From NCBI GenBank assembly GCA_035461905.1, contig DATHUV010000129.1, positions 1 through 64,000 of the forward strand: a stretch of 64,000 nucleotides of DNA, written 5' to 3'. Position numbers and translations under genes: made by a program. The notes under the pieces are model-generated. The model was not told the DNA's origin and did no database searches. It saw nothing but the letters and a program-made list of their open reading frames with translations. Below, piece by piece: positions 24,762-34,122 of this stretch (position 1 is its first letter; every line of letters starts with the position of its first letter). This DNA is from SZUA-442 sp035461905. Its GTDB lineage: Bacteria > Actinomycetota > Acidimicrobiia > Spongiisociales > UBA5794.

Positions 24762-26714
24762 ATGACGGACTCACGGATCGAGAACCTGCTGCACGAGGAT
24801 CGGGTGTTTCCACCCGATCCCGCGTTCACACGCCAGGCGAACGCATCGGCGGATCTCTACCACGAGGCAGATGCCGACATGGTGGGGTTCTGGATGGACC
24901 AGGCACATGCACGGATCGACTGGTTCACTCCCCCAACCGTCGCCCTCGACGATGCACGCCCGCCCTTCTATACGTGGTTCAGCGACGGCGAGCTCAACGT
25001 GTCGCACAACTGCCTCGACCGGCACCTCGCCTCGGGTGGGGACAAGGTTGCGTACCACTGGATCGGCGAACCTGGCGACACTCGCACGATCATTTATCAA
25101 GAGCTCTCGGATGAGGTGAACCGATTCGCGAACGGTCTCAGGGAGCTTGGCGTTGAGAAGGGCGACCGGGTGGCAATCTACATGGGGATGGTGCCCGAGC
25201 TCGCTATCGCCATGCTCGCATGCGCACGGATCGGAGCACCCCATTCGGTCATCTTCGGGGGCTTCAGCGCCGATTCGATCGTGGATCGGGTCGACGACGC
25301 GGGCGCGAGGGTCCTCATCACATGCGATGGCGCCTGGAGGCGGGGCACGGTGGTTCCCCTCAAGGAGAACTGCGACCTCGCGATGGCGGCGACGAGCACC
25401 ATCGAACACTGCATCGTCCTGCGAAGGACGGAGACGGATGTCACGATGGTCGAGGGGCGGGACGTCTGGTGGCATGACCTCGTGGCCGACCAACCGACTG
25501 CCTGCGAGCCCGAGGTCATGAACGCCGAGGACCTCTTGTATCTGCTGTACACCTCAGGCACCACGGCCAAGCCGAAGGGCATCATGCACACCACCGGCGG
25601 CTACCTGGTCGGAGCTGCGACGACCCACTCGATGGTGTTCGACATCAAGCCTGACACCGACGTGTACTGGTGCGCGGCCGACATCGGGTGGGTAACCGGG
25701 CACAGCTACATCGTCTATGGGCCGCTCGCAAACCACACGACCAGCGTCATGTATGAGGGGACACCGGACCACCCTGACAAGGACCGCCTGTGGTCGATCA
25801 TCGCCGAGTACGGCGTGACGATCCTGTACACGGCGCCAACCGCGATCAGGGCATTCATGAAGTGGGGGAAGGAGTATCCGGAGCGTCACGACCTCTCGAC
25901 GCTCCGACTCCTCGGCACCGTCGGGGAGCCGATCAACCCCGAGGCGTGGATGTGGTATCACGAGACCATCGGGGGCGGGACCTGTCCGATCGTCGACACG
26001 TGGTGGCAAACCGAGACGGGGTCCATCATGATCTCGCCACTCCCGGGCGTCACGCCGACGAAGCCGGGGTCGGCGACGAAACCGATGCCCGGCATCTCGG
26101 CCGAGGTCGTGGATGCGGACGGCAATCCGGTTCCACCGGGAGGCGGCGGCTACCTGACCATCACCCAGCCGTGGCCATCGATGCTCCGCTCGATCTACGG
26201 TGACGACAAGCGCTACGTCGACACGTACTGGACCAGGTACCCGGGCCGCTACTTCCCGGGCGACGGTGCGAGGATCGACGAGGACGGCTACCTGTGGGTG
26301 CTCGGACGCGTCGACGACGTGATGAACGTCTCCGGCCACCGGATCTCAACCATGGAGGTCGAGTCCGCTCTGGTCTCACACCCTGCGGTTGCCGAGGCCG
26401 CCGTCGTCGGCGCGACGGACGACATGACGGGCCAGGCGATCGCAGCCTTCGTCACCTTGCGGAGCGGCTACGAGGACACCGACGAACTGAACGACGAGAT
26501 CCGGAACCACGTCGCAACGAAGATCGGGGCGATCGCGCGACCGCGCACGATCGTCTTCACCCCGGACCTCCCCAAGACCCGTTCCGGCAAGATCATGCGA
26601 CGGCTCCTGCGTGACATCACCGATCATCGGACACTCGGCGACGTCACGACCCTCGCAAATGCCGAGATCGTCCAGTCGATCGCCGATCAGGCAGAGGCCC
26701 ACCGCGACGACTGA
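24762..26714 (+). CDS. acs: acetyl-CoA synthetase (AMP-forming)
   Basis: Protein of 650 residues, the family length. The AMP-binding P-loop is LLYTSGTTAKPKGI; downstream come WWQTETG, GDGARIDEDGYLWVLGRVDD and the acetylation-site lysine in LPKTRSGKIMRRLLRD near residue 610. It activates acetate to acetyl-CoA via acetyl-AMP and links to the thiolase and central carbon flow. In many bacteria that lysine is acetylated to switch the enzyme off; a GNAT/deacetylase pair lies elsewhere in the window. ATG at 24762 after a GGAGGGACGAC ribosome-binding region. Transcribed alone. Confidence 0.97.
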   Translation: MTDSRIENLLHEDRVFPPDPAFTRQANASADLYHEADADMVGFWMDQAHARIDWFTPPTVALDDARPPFYTWFSDGELNVSHNCLDRHLASGGDKVAYHWIGEPGDTRTIIYQELSDEVNRFANGLRELGVEKGDRVAIYMGMVPELAIAMLACARIGAPHSVIFGGFSADSIVDRVDDAGARVLITCDGAWRRGTVVPLKENCDLAMAATSTIEHCIVLRRTETDVTMVEGRDVWWHDLVADQPTACEPEVMNAEDLLYLLYTSGTTAKPKGIMHTTGGYLVGAATTHSMVFDIKPDTDVYWCAADIGWVTGHSYIVYGPLANHTTSVMYEGTPDHPDKDRLWSIIAEYGVTILYTAPTAIRAFMKWGKEYPERHDLSTLRLLGTVGEPINPEAWMWYHETIGGGTCPIVDTWWQTETGSIMISPLPGVTPTKPGSATKPMPGISAEVVDADGNPVPPGGGGYLTITQPWPSMLRSIYGDDKRYVDTYWTRYPGRYFPGDGARIDEDGYLWVLGRVDDVMNVSGHRISTMEVESALVSHPAVAEAAVVGATDDMTGQAIAAFVTLRSGYEDTDELNDEIRNHVATKIGAIARPRTIVFTPDLPKTRSGKIMRRLLRDITDHRTLGDVTTLANAEIVQSIADQAEAHRDD

Positions 26715-26763
26715 CGATGACTCCTCGTTCCAATCGGTGGGTCATCCCTGCGGGGCGGATACC

Positions 26764-28293
26764 TCAAGCGAGGTAACGAGACGCGGCCTTCGCCGCGGAG
26801 CGCCCTGACGCCACCGCTGCCGTCATGCCACCTCCGCCTATCCACGCGCCGGTGAGGAAGAGGTTCGGAATCGGCGTCCTCGGAGAGCGGCGATCCATCA
26901 TGTTCGCGACGGATTGCTCACGTCCGTAGAGGCTGCCGTGGGGTTGACGGACGTAGCGGGCATTCGTGAGCGGGGTGCCGACGTGGCTGGTGACAATCGA
27001 GGTACGGAGTCCGGGGAGGAGGGCGTCGGCACGGTCGATGAGGACCCGTCCCGCTTCCTCCTTCACCCTGAGATACTCCGGGTTCACCCGATAGTTCTCG
27101 AGGTCGCCACCCGTGCCCCAGACGTCTGCGTGGTCCCACGGAGCGAGCGTCGTGAGGGCGAGCACCGAGCCGCCCTCGGGGGCACACGTCGGATCGACGA
27201 TCGTGTAGTTCGAGACGATCATGGCAGCCTCCTCGAACCGCCCACCGAGGATCGCCTCGTACTCCGCTTCGAGGTCGTAGCCGACCATGTCGAAGAACTC
27301 GTGATGGTTCCAGCCTTCCGCGGCGAGGTCGCGGTTCACGCCGAGGTGCACCACGAGGCTCGACAGGGCAGGAACATCGCTCTCGAAGCCCTCTGCCCAG
27401 TCCGGGTCGACCGTTCCCACAGGGAGGAGCCCCAGCGTCGCCGTGGGACTCGCGTTCGAGACGACGGCCCTCGCCGTGATCGTGAGGCCCTTGTCGGTGA
27501 CAACGGTCACGCCCTCCGCCGTCGGCTCGATCGACGTCACGATGTTGCGGAGGTGCACCTGACCACCGTTCTCCTCGATCACCTCGGTGATGGCCCACGT
27601 CATCGTCCCCGAGCCACCCGTCGGATACCACGCGCCGCCCGTGTGATACGAAAGCAGGGTGAGGGCGAACTGCCCCGCCGAGACCTTCGATGGCGGCAGG
27701 CCGAGGTACCCCCAGAGGGTCGATACGAGCGCCTTCGCCTCCACGGAGCTCAGATACCGATCGACGAACGCCTGCCACGAGCTCGCGAAGGCGCCGGCCA
27801 TGTCGGGATACCGGATCGGCATCTCATGGAGAGGGACGCTCGTGCCGGCGGATCGGTCCCGTGCGTACCGAGCGACGTCGTGGCCCACACGCTCGATCGC
27901 GTCGAACAGGTCCCTCGCGCCATTGCGCTCATGCGGCAGCACCTCCGAGAACGCAGCCAGGTACCCCGACACGTCTGCAGGTACGGCGACCTCGAAGTCG
28001 GGATACCGAACGGTGTAGAAGGGCTCCAGGCGGTTGAACTCGACGCGGTCCATGATGCCGAGGGACTCGAACATGGGCTTCGCCCATCCCCCTTCGTCGA
28101 GACCGTCGAGTGCATGGAGCGCCACCTCGAAACGGAACTCCTCCTTGCGGAAGAAGTGGGCGTATCCACCCGGTTTGGTGTGGCCCTCGACCACCACGAC
28201 CCGGTGGCCCGACTCCTGGAGGTGACGGGCGGCGGACAGCCCACCGAGTCCTGCGCCGACGATGACGACGTCCGTCTCGATCCGCTCGGTCAT
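26764..28293 (-). CDS. CrtI/RetSat-like FAD-dependent oxidoreductase
   Basis: Protein of 509 residues. The N-terminal dinucleotide-binding motif DVVIVGAGLGGLSAARHL and VVVVEGHTKPGGYA bind FAD; the C-terminal NLFLTGAWIGGGGMTAAVASGRSAA is typical of phytoene desaturase and carotene isomerase relatives. Likely an isoprenoid or carotenoid dehydrogenase/isomerase or saturase. No other carotenoid genes are adjacent, so the substrate is open. Its ATG overlaps the stop of the upstream transporter gene (ATGA). Confidence 0.85.
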   Translation of the reverse strand: MTERIETDVVIVGAGLGGLSAARHLQESGHRVVVVEGHTKPGGYAHFFRKEEFRFEVALHALDGLDEGGWAKPMFESLGIMDRVEFNRLEPFYTVRYPDFEVAVPADVSGYLAAFSEVLPHERNGARDLFDAIERVGHDVARYARDRSAGTSVPLHEMPIRYPDMAGAFASSWQAFVDRYLSSVEAKALVSTLWGYLGLPPSKVSAGQFALTLLSYHTGGAWYPTGGSGTMTWAITEVIEENGGQVHLRNIVTSIEPTAEGVTVVTDKGLTITARAVVSNASPTATLGLLPVGTVDPDWAEGFESDVPALSSLVVHLGVNRDLAAEGWNHHEFFDMVGYDLEAEYEAILGGRFEEAAMIVSNYTIVDPTCAPEGGSVLALTTLAPWDHADVWGTGGDLENYRVNPEYLRVKEEAGRVLIDRADALLPGLRTSIVTSHVGTPLTNARYVRQPHGSLYGREQSVANMMDRRSPRTPIPNLFLTGAWIGGGGMTAAVASGRSAAKAASRYLA

Positions 28294-29555
28294 GCCTCGG
28301 ATGTCGCCGTGTCCAGTGAGGCGTCGGGGAAGGGATCTCGATCGTTCAGTTTGTCCCAGAAGTACACGAGGACGTCGCGGATGGAGGCGATGATCGGCAC
28401 GACCAGGAGCGATCCGAGCAGCCCGCCGATCTTGAAGCCGACGATGAGCCCGATGAGGACGACAGCAGGCCGGAGCCGGACCGCGATCCCCATGACGCGT
28501 GGAGCGATGATGTTGGCCTGCGCCTGGACGACGACGACGTAGATCCCGGCAATGATGAGGGCGAACCAGTACGACTCGAGTTCGGGCCATCTCGTCGATC
28601 CGGACAGGAGCGCCGCCAGGATGCCGGGTATCGCGGCGAGGATGGGACCGAACGTCGGGATCATGTTGAGGACGACCATGACGGCACCAAAGAGGAATGC
28701 GCCGGGAAGGCCCACGGCCCATAGGACGACGAACACGAGGAACCCGGTGATGAGCGAGTTCACCAGCTGACCGTAGAGGTAGCCACGCCAGACGCTCTTC
28801 TGTGCTTCCATCATCATGAGGCCGTCGCGTTCGTAGCCCGGAGGGATGCTTCGGATGAGGCCGGCATGCATCCGCCTGCTGTCCGCGTTCAGATAGATCG
28901 CCACCAGTGCCGTGACGAGCGCGGTCGTGATGATCGCGGTCAGCATCCCCGCGATTGTCCGAACTCCTGCGAGACCCGTTCCGAGGTACTGGAGGGCGGC
29001 CTCCGCATCAATCACCAGCCCGCCGTTTCCATCATCGTCTGAGGACGAACCGAGCGAGTCGATGATCCCTGACATGTCGAACGTGAGGCCGAGAACGACG
29101 ATCCTTCCCTCCTCGTCAGCCTCCTCCATGAGCCACTCGCGGGTGTCGTCGACCCATCCGATGGGGTCGAGGTCGGAGATCGAGGCAACGATCGAGTTCA
29201 CGAGGAGGTAACTGAACGCGATGGTGCCGACCAACACCACGATGTAGGCGACCGTCAGTGCGAGCCAGCTCGGAAGACCCAGGCGACGGTGTGCCAAGCG
29301 GATGAGGGGCGCGACAAGGAACGCGATGAGACCCGCGAGCGCGGCGATCGGAATCGCACCGCGGATCAGGTAGAGGCCGATCAGTGCGAGCACGAACCCC
29401 ATGGCGACGACGAGGAGCTTCGCACGCTCGCTCCATGGTGGGGACGGCGGGTAGGCACCGATGGGCCGATCATCGACACCGGAGACGAACGACTCCGGAT
29501 GAATGTCGAGGATCGGGATTTCGCCCGTCGTTGGCTCATCGCCCTGCATACCCAC
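28290..29555 (-). CDS. AI-2E family (PerM/TqsA-like) transporter
   Basis: Protein of 421 residues with about eight membrane helices; landmarks are an N-terminal helix pair, a central soluble stretch rich in D/S (about 165-190), and the C-terminal signature FLFGAVMVVLNMIPTFGPILAAIPGILAAL followed by QANIIAPRVMGIAVRLRPAVVLIGLIVG. The family includes autoinducer-2 exporters and Na+/H+ antiporters, so the substrate cannot be assigned. The protein carries about 45 extra soluble N-terminal residues (GDEPTTGEIPILD). Confidence 0.88.
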   Translation of the reverse strand: MGMQGDEPTTGEIPILDIHPESFVSGVDDRPIGAYPPSPPWSERAKLLVVAMGFVLALIGLYLIRGAIPIAALAGLIAFLVAPLIRLAHRRLGLPSWLALTVAYIVVLVGTIAFSYLLVNSIVASISDLDPIGWVDDTREWLMEEADEEGRIVVLGLTFDMSGIIDSLGSSSDDDGNGGLVIDAEAALQYLGTGLAGVRTIAGMLTAIITTALVTALVAIYLNADSRRMHAGLIRSIPPGYERDGLMMMEAQKSVWRGYLYGQLVNSLITGFLVFVVLWAVGLPGAFLFGAVMVVLNMIPTFGPILAAIPGILAALLSGSTRWPELESYWFALIIAGIYVVVVQAQANIIAPRVMGIAVRLRPAVVLIGLIVGFKIGGLLGSLLVVPIIASIRDVLVYFWDKLNDRDPFPDASLDTATSEA

Positions 29556-29597
29556 ACGCTAGAGCATCCACGGGGTTCAGACGGGTACGATCCCGGC

Positions 29598-30083
29598 GTG
29601 AGCCTGTATCAGCGGACCATGCGGAGCCTCGGCAGGACGTCGGCGATGCGCTGGACGCTCTCGAAGGTGCTCACGCCGCTCGACATGGCCCTGCGAAACA
29701 CGAGGTTTGCCCCGTCGAGATTCGGGCTCGGAGCGCCGCTGTGCTTCCTCACCACCTCCGGGCGGCATTCCGGCAAGCCCCGCACGGTGCCGCTCCTGTA
29801 CGTTCCATTCGACGGGGATGCCGTCGCCGTGGCGGCGACGAACTACGGACAGGAGGATCATCCGGGGTGGTCGTACAACCTCGAGTCGGAGCCGAGGGCA
29901 CAGCTCGAGATCGAAGGCGTCACGAACATGGTGATCGCGCGCCGCGCCAACGAACACGAGTGCACGCACGTCTGGCCGCGCTTCGACGCGATATGGCCGG
30001 CGTACGAGACGTACAGGAACATCGCTGCCCGGGACATCAAGGTCTTCATCCTCGAGCCCGAGTTCGCATCCGAAACGCCGTGA
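29598..30083 (+). CDS. deazaflavin (F420)-dependent nitroreductase family protein
   Basis: Protein of 161 residues of the DDN/FDOR-A split-barrel family: APLCFLTTSGRHSGKPRTVPLLY is the F420-phosphate binding segment, followed by VAATNYGQEDHPGWSYNLESEPRAQLEIEG, both typical. These enzymes use coenzyme F420, which actinobacteria make. The natural substrate is unknown. Start taken at GTG 29598 (SLYQRTMRSLGR follows); a methionine seven residues later is an alternative. The gene is divergent from the transporter. Confidence 0.9.
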   Translation: MSLYQRTMRSLGRTSAMRWTLSKVLTPLDMALRNTRFAPSRFGLGAPLCFLTTSGRHSGKPRTVPLLYVPFDGDAVAVAATNYGQEDHPGWSYNLESEPRAQLEIEGVTNMVIARRANEHECTHVWPRFDAIWPAYETYRNIAARDIKVFILEPEFASETP

Positions 30084-30142
30084 TACACCTCGGCACCAGC
30101 CGTGGCCCTCGAGAGGACGCCGTAGCGGGGGCGTAGACTCCG

Positions 30143-30877
30143 ATGATGGTCGATGCAACGGCGAACACCGATGACGGGCATGTCTACGAGCCACACATCG
30201 GTGGATCCCGCCAGTACATGCGTGACATCATCCTCGGTGTCAACGACGGCCTCGTGTCGACCTTCCTCCTCGTCTCCGGCGTCGTCGGTGGTGGGCTGAC
30301 CTCGACCGACGTCCTCCTCACGGGTGTCGCAGGAGCGCTCGCCGGGATGATCTCGATGGCGATCGGCGAGTACCTCGCTACGAAGTCCCAGGAGGAGGTC
30401 TTCGACGCCGAGTTGGCGCTCGAGGCCCATCACCACATTGAGCACCGTGATATCGAACGCCAACAGCTGCGCGAGATGCTCGCAGAACATGGCATGTCCG
30501 GGGACGACCTCGACACGGTCGTCGACATCATCGACGGTGACGACGCCGTGATGCTCAGCATGCACAAGGCCCTCGAATTCGGAATCGTCGACGAGGAACG
30601 TCGGTCCCCATACGCTGCGGCCGCTACGTCCGGTTTCCTCTTCCTCGGCGGAGCGATCCCTCCCGTCCTTCCCTTCGCCTTCTTCGACAGCAGTTCGACA
30701 GCACTCCTCGTGGGTGCCGTCCTGACCGGCATCGGCCTATTCGCCGTAGGGGTGGCGAAGACAGTTCAGACCAGGAAGAACCCCTACCTCTCAGGCGCGG
30801 AGAACCTCGCCCTCGGGTTCGTTGGCGGGGCCGTGGCCTTCGGTGTCGGATCCGCCTTCGATGCGGCCGTCGGCTGA
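30143..30877 (+). CDS. VIT1/CCC1-family iron/manganese transporter
   Basis: Protein of 244 residues. The first helix contains DIILGVNDGLVSTFLLVSGVVGG, the family signature, then AGALAGMISMAIGEYLATKSQEEVF; a cytoplasmic glutamate/histidine-rich loop (EAHHHIEHRDIERQQLREML) of the kind that binds Fe(II) in plant VIT1; and three more helices (GFLFLGGAIPPVLPFAFF, LLVGAVLTGIGLFAVGVAK, LALGFVGGAVAFGVGSAF). It would export Fe(II) or Mn(II) with proton exchange. It converges on a metal ATPase gene with a 16-base gap. Confidence 0.9.
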   Translation: MMVDATANTDDGHVYEPHIGGSRQYMRDIILGVNDGLVSTFLLVSGVVGGGLTSTDVLLTGVAGALAGMISMAIGEYLATKSQEEVFDAELALEAHHHIEHRDIERQQLREMLAEHGMSGDDLDTVVDIIDGDDAVMLSMHKALEFGIVDEERRSPYAAAATSGFLFLGGAIPPVLPFAFFDSSSTALLVGAVLTGIGLFAVGVAKTVQTRKNPYLSGAENLALGFVGGAVAFGVGSAFDAAVG

Positions 30878-30893
30878 GTATGACAAGGAGCTG

Positions 30894-33227
30894 TCAGCTC
30901 GCCACAGCGACCGCGTCGACCCCAGCCCGGTCGAGGTAGTTCTCGTCGAGCGACGAGTACAGCTCCTCCTCCTGGGCGAAGTGCAACACCACGATGGCGT
31001 GCAGGCCGTACAGGATGCGACGAAGGTCCCGTAGATCACCCGACGACGGTCCGTCCGCAGGTAGGTCGGCAACGTGGGCACGGAAGAGTCTGACGAGGTG
31101 GAAGATCTCCCTGTGGGTCCTGCTCATGGCAGCGAGGGGGTCTTCACCACCTATCAGGTTGCTGATGTAGGGGTAGATCTCGGCATCGTCCGCCCGTTCG
31201 TGCGGCACCAACTCCTTCGAGAGGAACGCGGAAGTGCGCCCAAGCTCCGACATGGCGTCCTCTCGCGACATCGTGTCCAGGGAGTCCGCCAGGGTTCGCA
31301 GGTCGGCGAGCTTCGGCATGAGCTGGTCGTGCTCGGCTCGCAGCCTACGGCTCATCTCCGGATCCAACTTGGGCTGGGAACGCAAGGTGACGGGGCCGGT
31401 CAGGGCCCGGAGAGCGATGAGGATCGCAACAGCGTCGATCACCTCTTGTGTGATCGCCCCGGCCACGGGAGGGAGGAGGCCGAAGGCCGCCAACAGCATC
31501 GCCAGGAAGGACAAGCCCATGCCCACGAGCACGCTCTGGACCGCGATCCGATGGCTCCGGCGTGCGATCTGGATCGCCTCGACAAGGCGGTCGAGGCGAT
31601 CCACGATGAGGACGACGTCGGCCGCCTCAGACGACGAGGTCGCGCCCCGCGCACCCATTGCCACGCCCACGTGTGCGGCTGCGAGCGCAGGTGCATCGTT
31701 GATCCCGTCACCGACCATCAGGGTGACGTGATCGATGCCTGCATCCCGTACCGCCTCGACCTTCTCCGCGGGCGTTCGCTCCGCAAGTACAGAGTCCACT
31801 CCGATCGCAGCGCCCACCGCCTCAGCGATGAAACTGTTGTCGCCAGTGACCATCACGACTTCCTTGATGCCCACACGCTTGAGTTCACGTATCGTCCGAG
31901 GAGTATCCGGCCTGATCGGATCGTCGAGGACCAGGGCACCTGACAGGACACCGTCGACCGCCAAGTAGACCGTCGTCCCGACGTTGGTGGCCATCCGCCG
32001 AACGAAGGAGCGGACATCCTCGTTGGGCTCAGAGCCACCGAGTGCCCATTCGAGGGTTCCAAGTCGGACATCGGCGCCTTGCACGCGCCCGTGCAGTCCG
32101 GCCCCTGGCACCTCCTCGGCGTCGTCGGGAAAGGACAGCTGGATCCCGCCCTGTCGTCCCGCGGACACGATCGCGTGGGCGAGGACATGCGACGACACCT
32201 GGTCGAGCGAGGCTGCATATCGAAGTATGTCGTCGCGATCGAGGCCCCCGGCGAACACCGTGATCTCGGTGAGATCGGGTACGCCCATGGTCAAGGTACC
32301 GGTCTTGTCGAGAAGCATCACCTCCGCAGACGCGAGCTGCTCGAGCGACGCCCCTCCCTTCACGACGATGCCTCGCTTCGCCGAACGAGATATGCCCCCA
32401 ACGACGGCGATGGGAGCCGCTAGGAGCAAAGGACATGGCGTCGCTACGACGAGGACGGCGAGACCGCGAACGGGATCACCCGACACCGCCCATGCGAGGA
32501 GGGAAAGTCCCACGGCGATTGGGACGAAGATCGCCGCATAGCGGTCGGCCATCCGGACGAACGGGGACTTGGACTTCTGGGCCGCCTCCACGAGCCGGAC
32601 GATTCCCGCGTAGGTGGATTCCTCAGCGATCGCCACGGCACGCAGGTCGAACGCGCTGCCAGCATTGACCGATCCGCTCTCGACGCGGTCACCCGCTTCG
32701 TGAGCGACGAGGCGCGACTCACCGGTGAGCGCCGAAGCATCGAGGACGGCACCTGCGCTCGCAACCACCCCGTCGACGGGAAGAACCTCGCCGGCCTTGA
32801 TCAGGAGTCGATCACCAACCCCGACGCTCCCCACCGGCACCGATTCCAGCGACGTTCCGACGTAACGGTTGGCGCTTCGCGGGGCACGCTCGAGAAGCGA
32901 CGACAGCTCCCGCTCGGCCCGCGACCCCGCATAGGCCTCGAGGGCGATGCCCGTCGCCATCATCAACCCGATCACCGCTCCGGCGAGGAACTCCCCGAGG
33001 AGGAGCGCGCCACCCATCGCAAGGATCGCGACGACATCGACTCCGGCATGACCGGCGAGGAGGTCCCTCGCAATGCCCCACGTCACCGGCACCAATGCGA
33101 CGAGGATCGTTGCGATCCACGCCACATCGCGCAGGGTCTCGTTGCCGAGGATTGCGCCGACGATGCCGACGGTCACGCCAAACGTGGTGAGGACGAGAAG
33201 GATCACACCGGCGCGCATCGACTCCAT
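30894..33227 (-). CDS. P1B-type metal ATPase with C-terminal hemerythrin-like domain
   Basis: Protein of 777 residues. The ATPase has TGES (about 168-171), membrane metal site T263-P-C-P266, phosphorylation site D307-K-T-G-T, and GDGINDAPALAAA. The last membrane helix carries TQEVIDAVAILIALRAL. Residues about 630-770 are a hemerythrin-like four-helix bundle with histidines in RAEHDQL, VPHERADDAEIYP, SRTHREIF and HAIVVLHFAQEEELY. The TPC motif plus hemerythrin tail is what defines the P1B-5 subgroup, linked to iron, nickel or cobalt. No N-terminal heavy-metal domain is present. Exports a transition metal; the tail may sense iron, O2 or redox state. Confidence 0.92.
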   Translation of the reverse strand: MESMRAGVILLVLTTFGVTVGIVGAILGNETLRDVAWIATILVALVPVTWGIARDLLAGHAGVDVVAILAMGGALLLGEFLAGAVIGLMMATGIALEAYAGSRAERELSSLLERAPRSANRYVGTSLESVPVGSVGVGDRLLIKAGEVLPVDGVVASAGAVLDASALTGESRLVAHEAGDRVESGSVNAGSAFDLRAVAIAEESTYAGIVRLVEAAQKSKSPFVRMADRYAAIFVPIAVGLSLLAWAVSGDPVRGLAVLVVATPCPLLLAAPIAVVGGISRSAKRGIVVKGGASLEQLASAEVMLLDKTGTLTMGVPDLTEITVFAGGLDRDDILRYAASLDQVSSHVLAHAIVSAGRQGGIQLSFPDDAEEVPGAGLHGRVQGADVRLGTLEWALGGSEPNEDVRSFVRRMATNVGTTVYLAVDGVLSGALVLDDPIRPDTPRTIRELKRVGIKEVVMVTGDNSFIAEAVGAAIGVDSVLAERTPAEKVEAVRDAGIDHVTLMVGDGINDAPALAAAHVGVAMGARGATSSSEAADVVLIVDRLDRLVEAIQIARRSHRIAVQSVLVGMGLSFLAMLLAAFGLLPPVAGAITQEVIDAVAILIALRALTGPVTLRSQPKLDPEMSRRLRAEHDQLMPKLADLRTLADSLDTMSREDAMSELGRTSAFLSKELVPHERADDAEIYPYISNLIGGEDPLAAMSRTHREIFHLVRLFRAHVADLPADGPSSGDLRDLRRILYGLHAIVVLHFAQEEELYSSLDENYLDRAGVDAVAVAS

Positions 33228-33336
33228 GCAGCATCACCTCACAGTCGCGCACGATGGAGGCTACCCGGACTCGGGTATCCCGGAGCTGGTCGCAGGACCT
33301 GGTACAGGCACCGGTATCCACACGAGACCACGGTGG

Positions 33337-34122
33337 TCATTGTCGTTCCCTGGCCCTCATCGACACAATGACGGTGCTGCCCTCGACGTCGATCACCCGA
33401 ACCGAAGGCTCGTAGACGTCGCGGAGGAGTTCCTGGGTGAGCACGGCCCGTGGCTCGCCGACCATGCGGATCCGACCCCGATCGATGATCGCAACCCGAT
33501 CCGAGAACTGGGCAGCTGCGGTGAGATCGTGCATCGCGGTGAGCACGGCGATGCGGCGATGGGTGCGCACGGCGTCGACGAGTTCGAGCACCTGGTGCTG
33601 TCGAGCGACGTCGAGCGATGCCGTCGCTTCATCGAGCACGAGGACCGGGGCGTCCTGTGCGAGCACCCGTGCCATCGCGACTCGCTGGGTCTCCCCTCCC
33701 GACAACGTTCCGACGTCCCGACCCGCGAACTCGACGAGATCGAGTGCGTCGAGCGCCGCCCATACCTCGGAGATGTCCTCACCGGACTCTGCGGCGAGAG
33801 CACCCATGTGGGGAGTCCTGCCGAGGAGCGCGTAGTCGAAGACCGACATCCCCGGAGGGAACGTCGGGTTCTGTGGGACGTAGGCGACGAGGCGCGCTCG
33901 TTGGCGTCCCCTGAGCCCCGTGATCGGATGGCCATCGATCCCCACAGCACCCGACGTCGGGCGTTCACCGACGACGGTCCTGAGCAGGGAGGACTTCCCT
34001 GCACCGTTCGGCCCGACGATCGTCAGCCACTCGCCTCGTGCGACGTCCAGTGTGACGTCGTCGACGGCCCTCCGGTCCCCGTAGGCGACGCAGACGCGAT
34101 CCATGCGCACGATGGGTGTCAT
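33337..34122 (-). CDS. btuD: ABC transporter ATP-binding protein, cobalamin/siderophore type
   Basis: Protein of 261 residues: Walker A GPNGAGKSSLL, Q-loop YVPQNPTFPPGMSV, signature LSGGETQRVAMARVL, Walker B VLVLDEATASLD, and H-loop H in MHDLTAA. It is the energising subunit of a FecCD/BtuCD importer. Its ATG overlaps the permease stop (ATGA). Assigned to B12 because the operon is preceded by a cobalamin riboswitch; without that a siderophore importer would be equally likely. Confidence 0.9.
   Translation of the reverse strand: MTPIVRMDRVCVAYGDRRAVDDVTLDVARGEWLTIVGPNGAGKSSLLRTVVGERPTSGAVGIDGHPITGLRGRQRARLVAYVPQNPTFPPGMSVFDYALLGRTPHMGALAAESGEDISEVWAALDALDLVEFAGRDVGTLSGGETQRVAMARVLAQDAPVLVLDEATASLDVARQHQVLELVDAVRTHRRIAVLTAMHDLTAAAQFSDRVAIIDRGRIRMVGEPRAVLTQELLRDVYEPSVRVIDVEGSTVIVSMRARERQ

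Noticed and set aside
26914..28542. Plus-strand open frame of 542 codons
   Set aside because: It is antisense to the CrtI-like oxidoreductase; its composition (runs of R, D, H, V) is typical of high-GC antisense frames.
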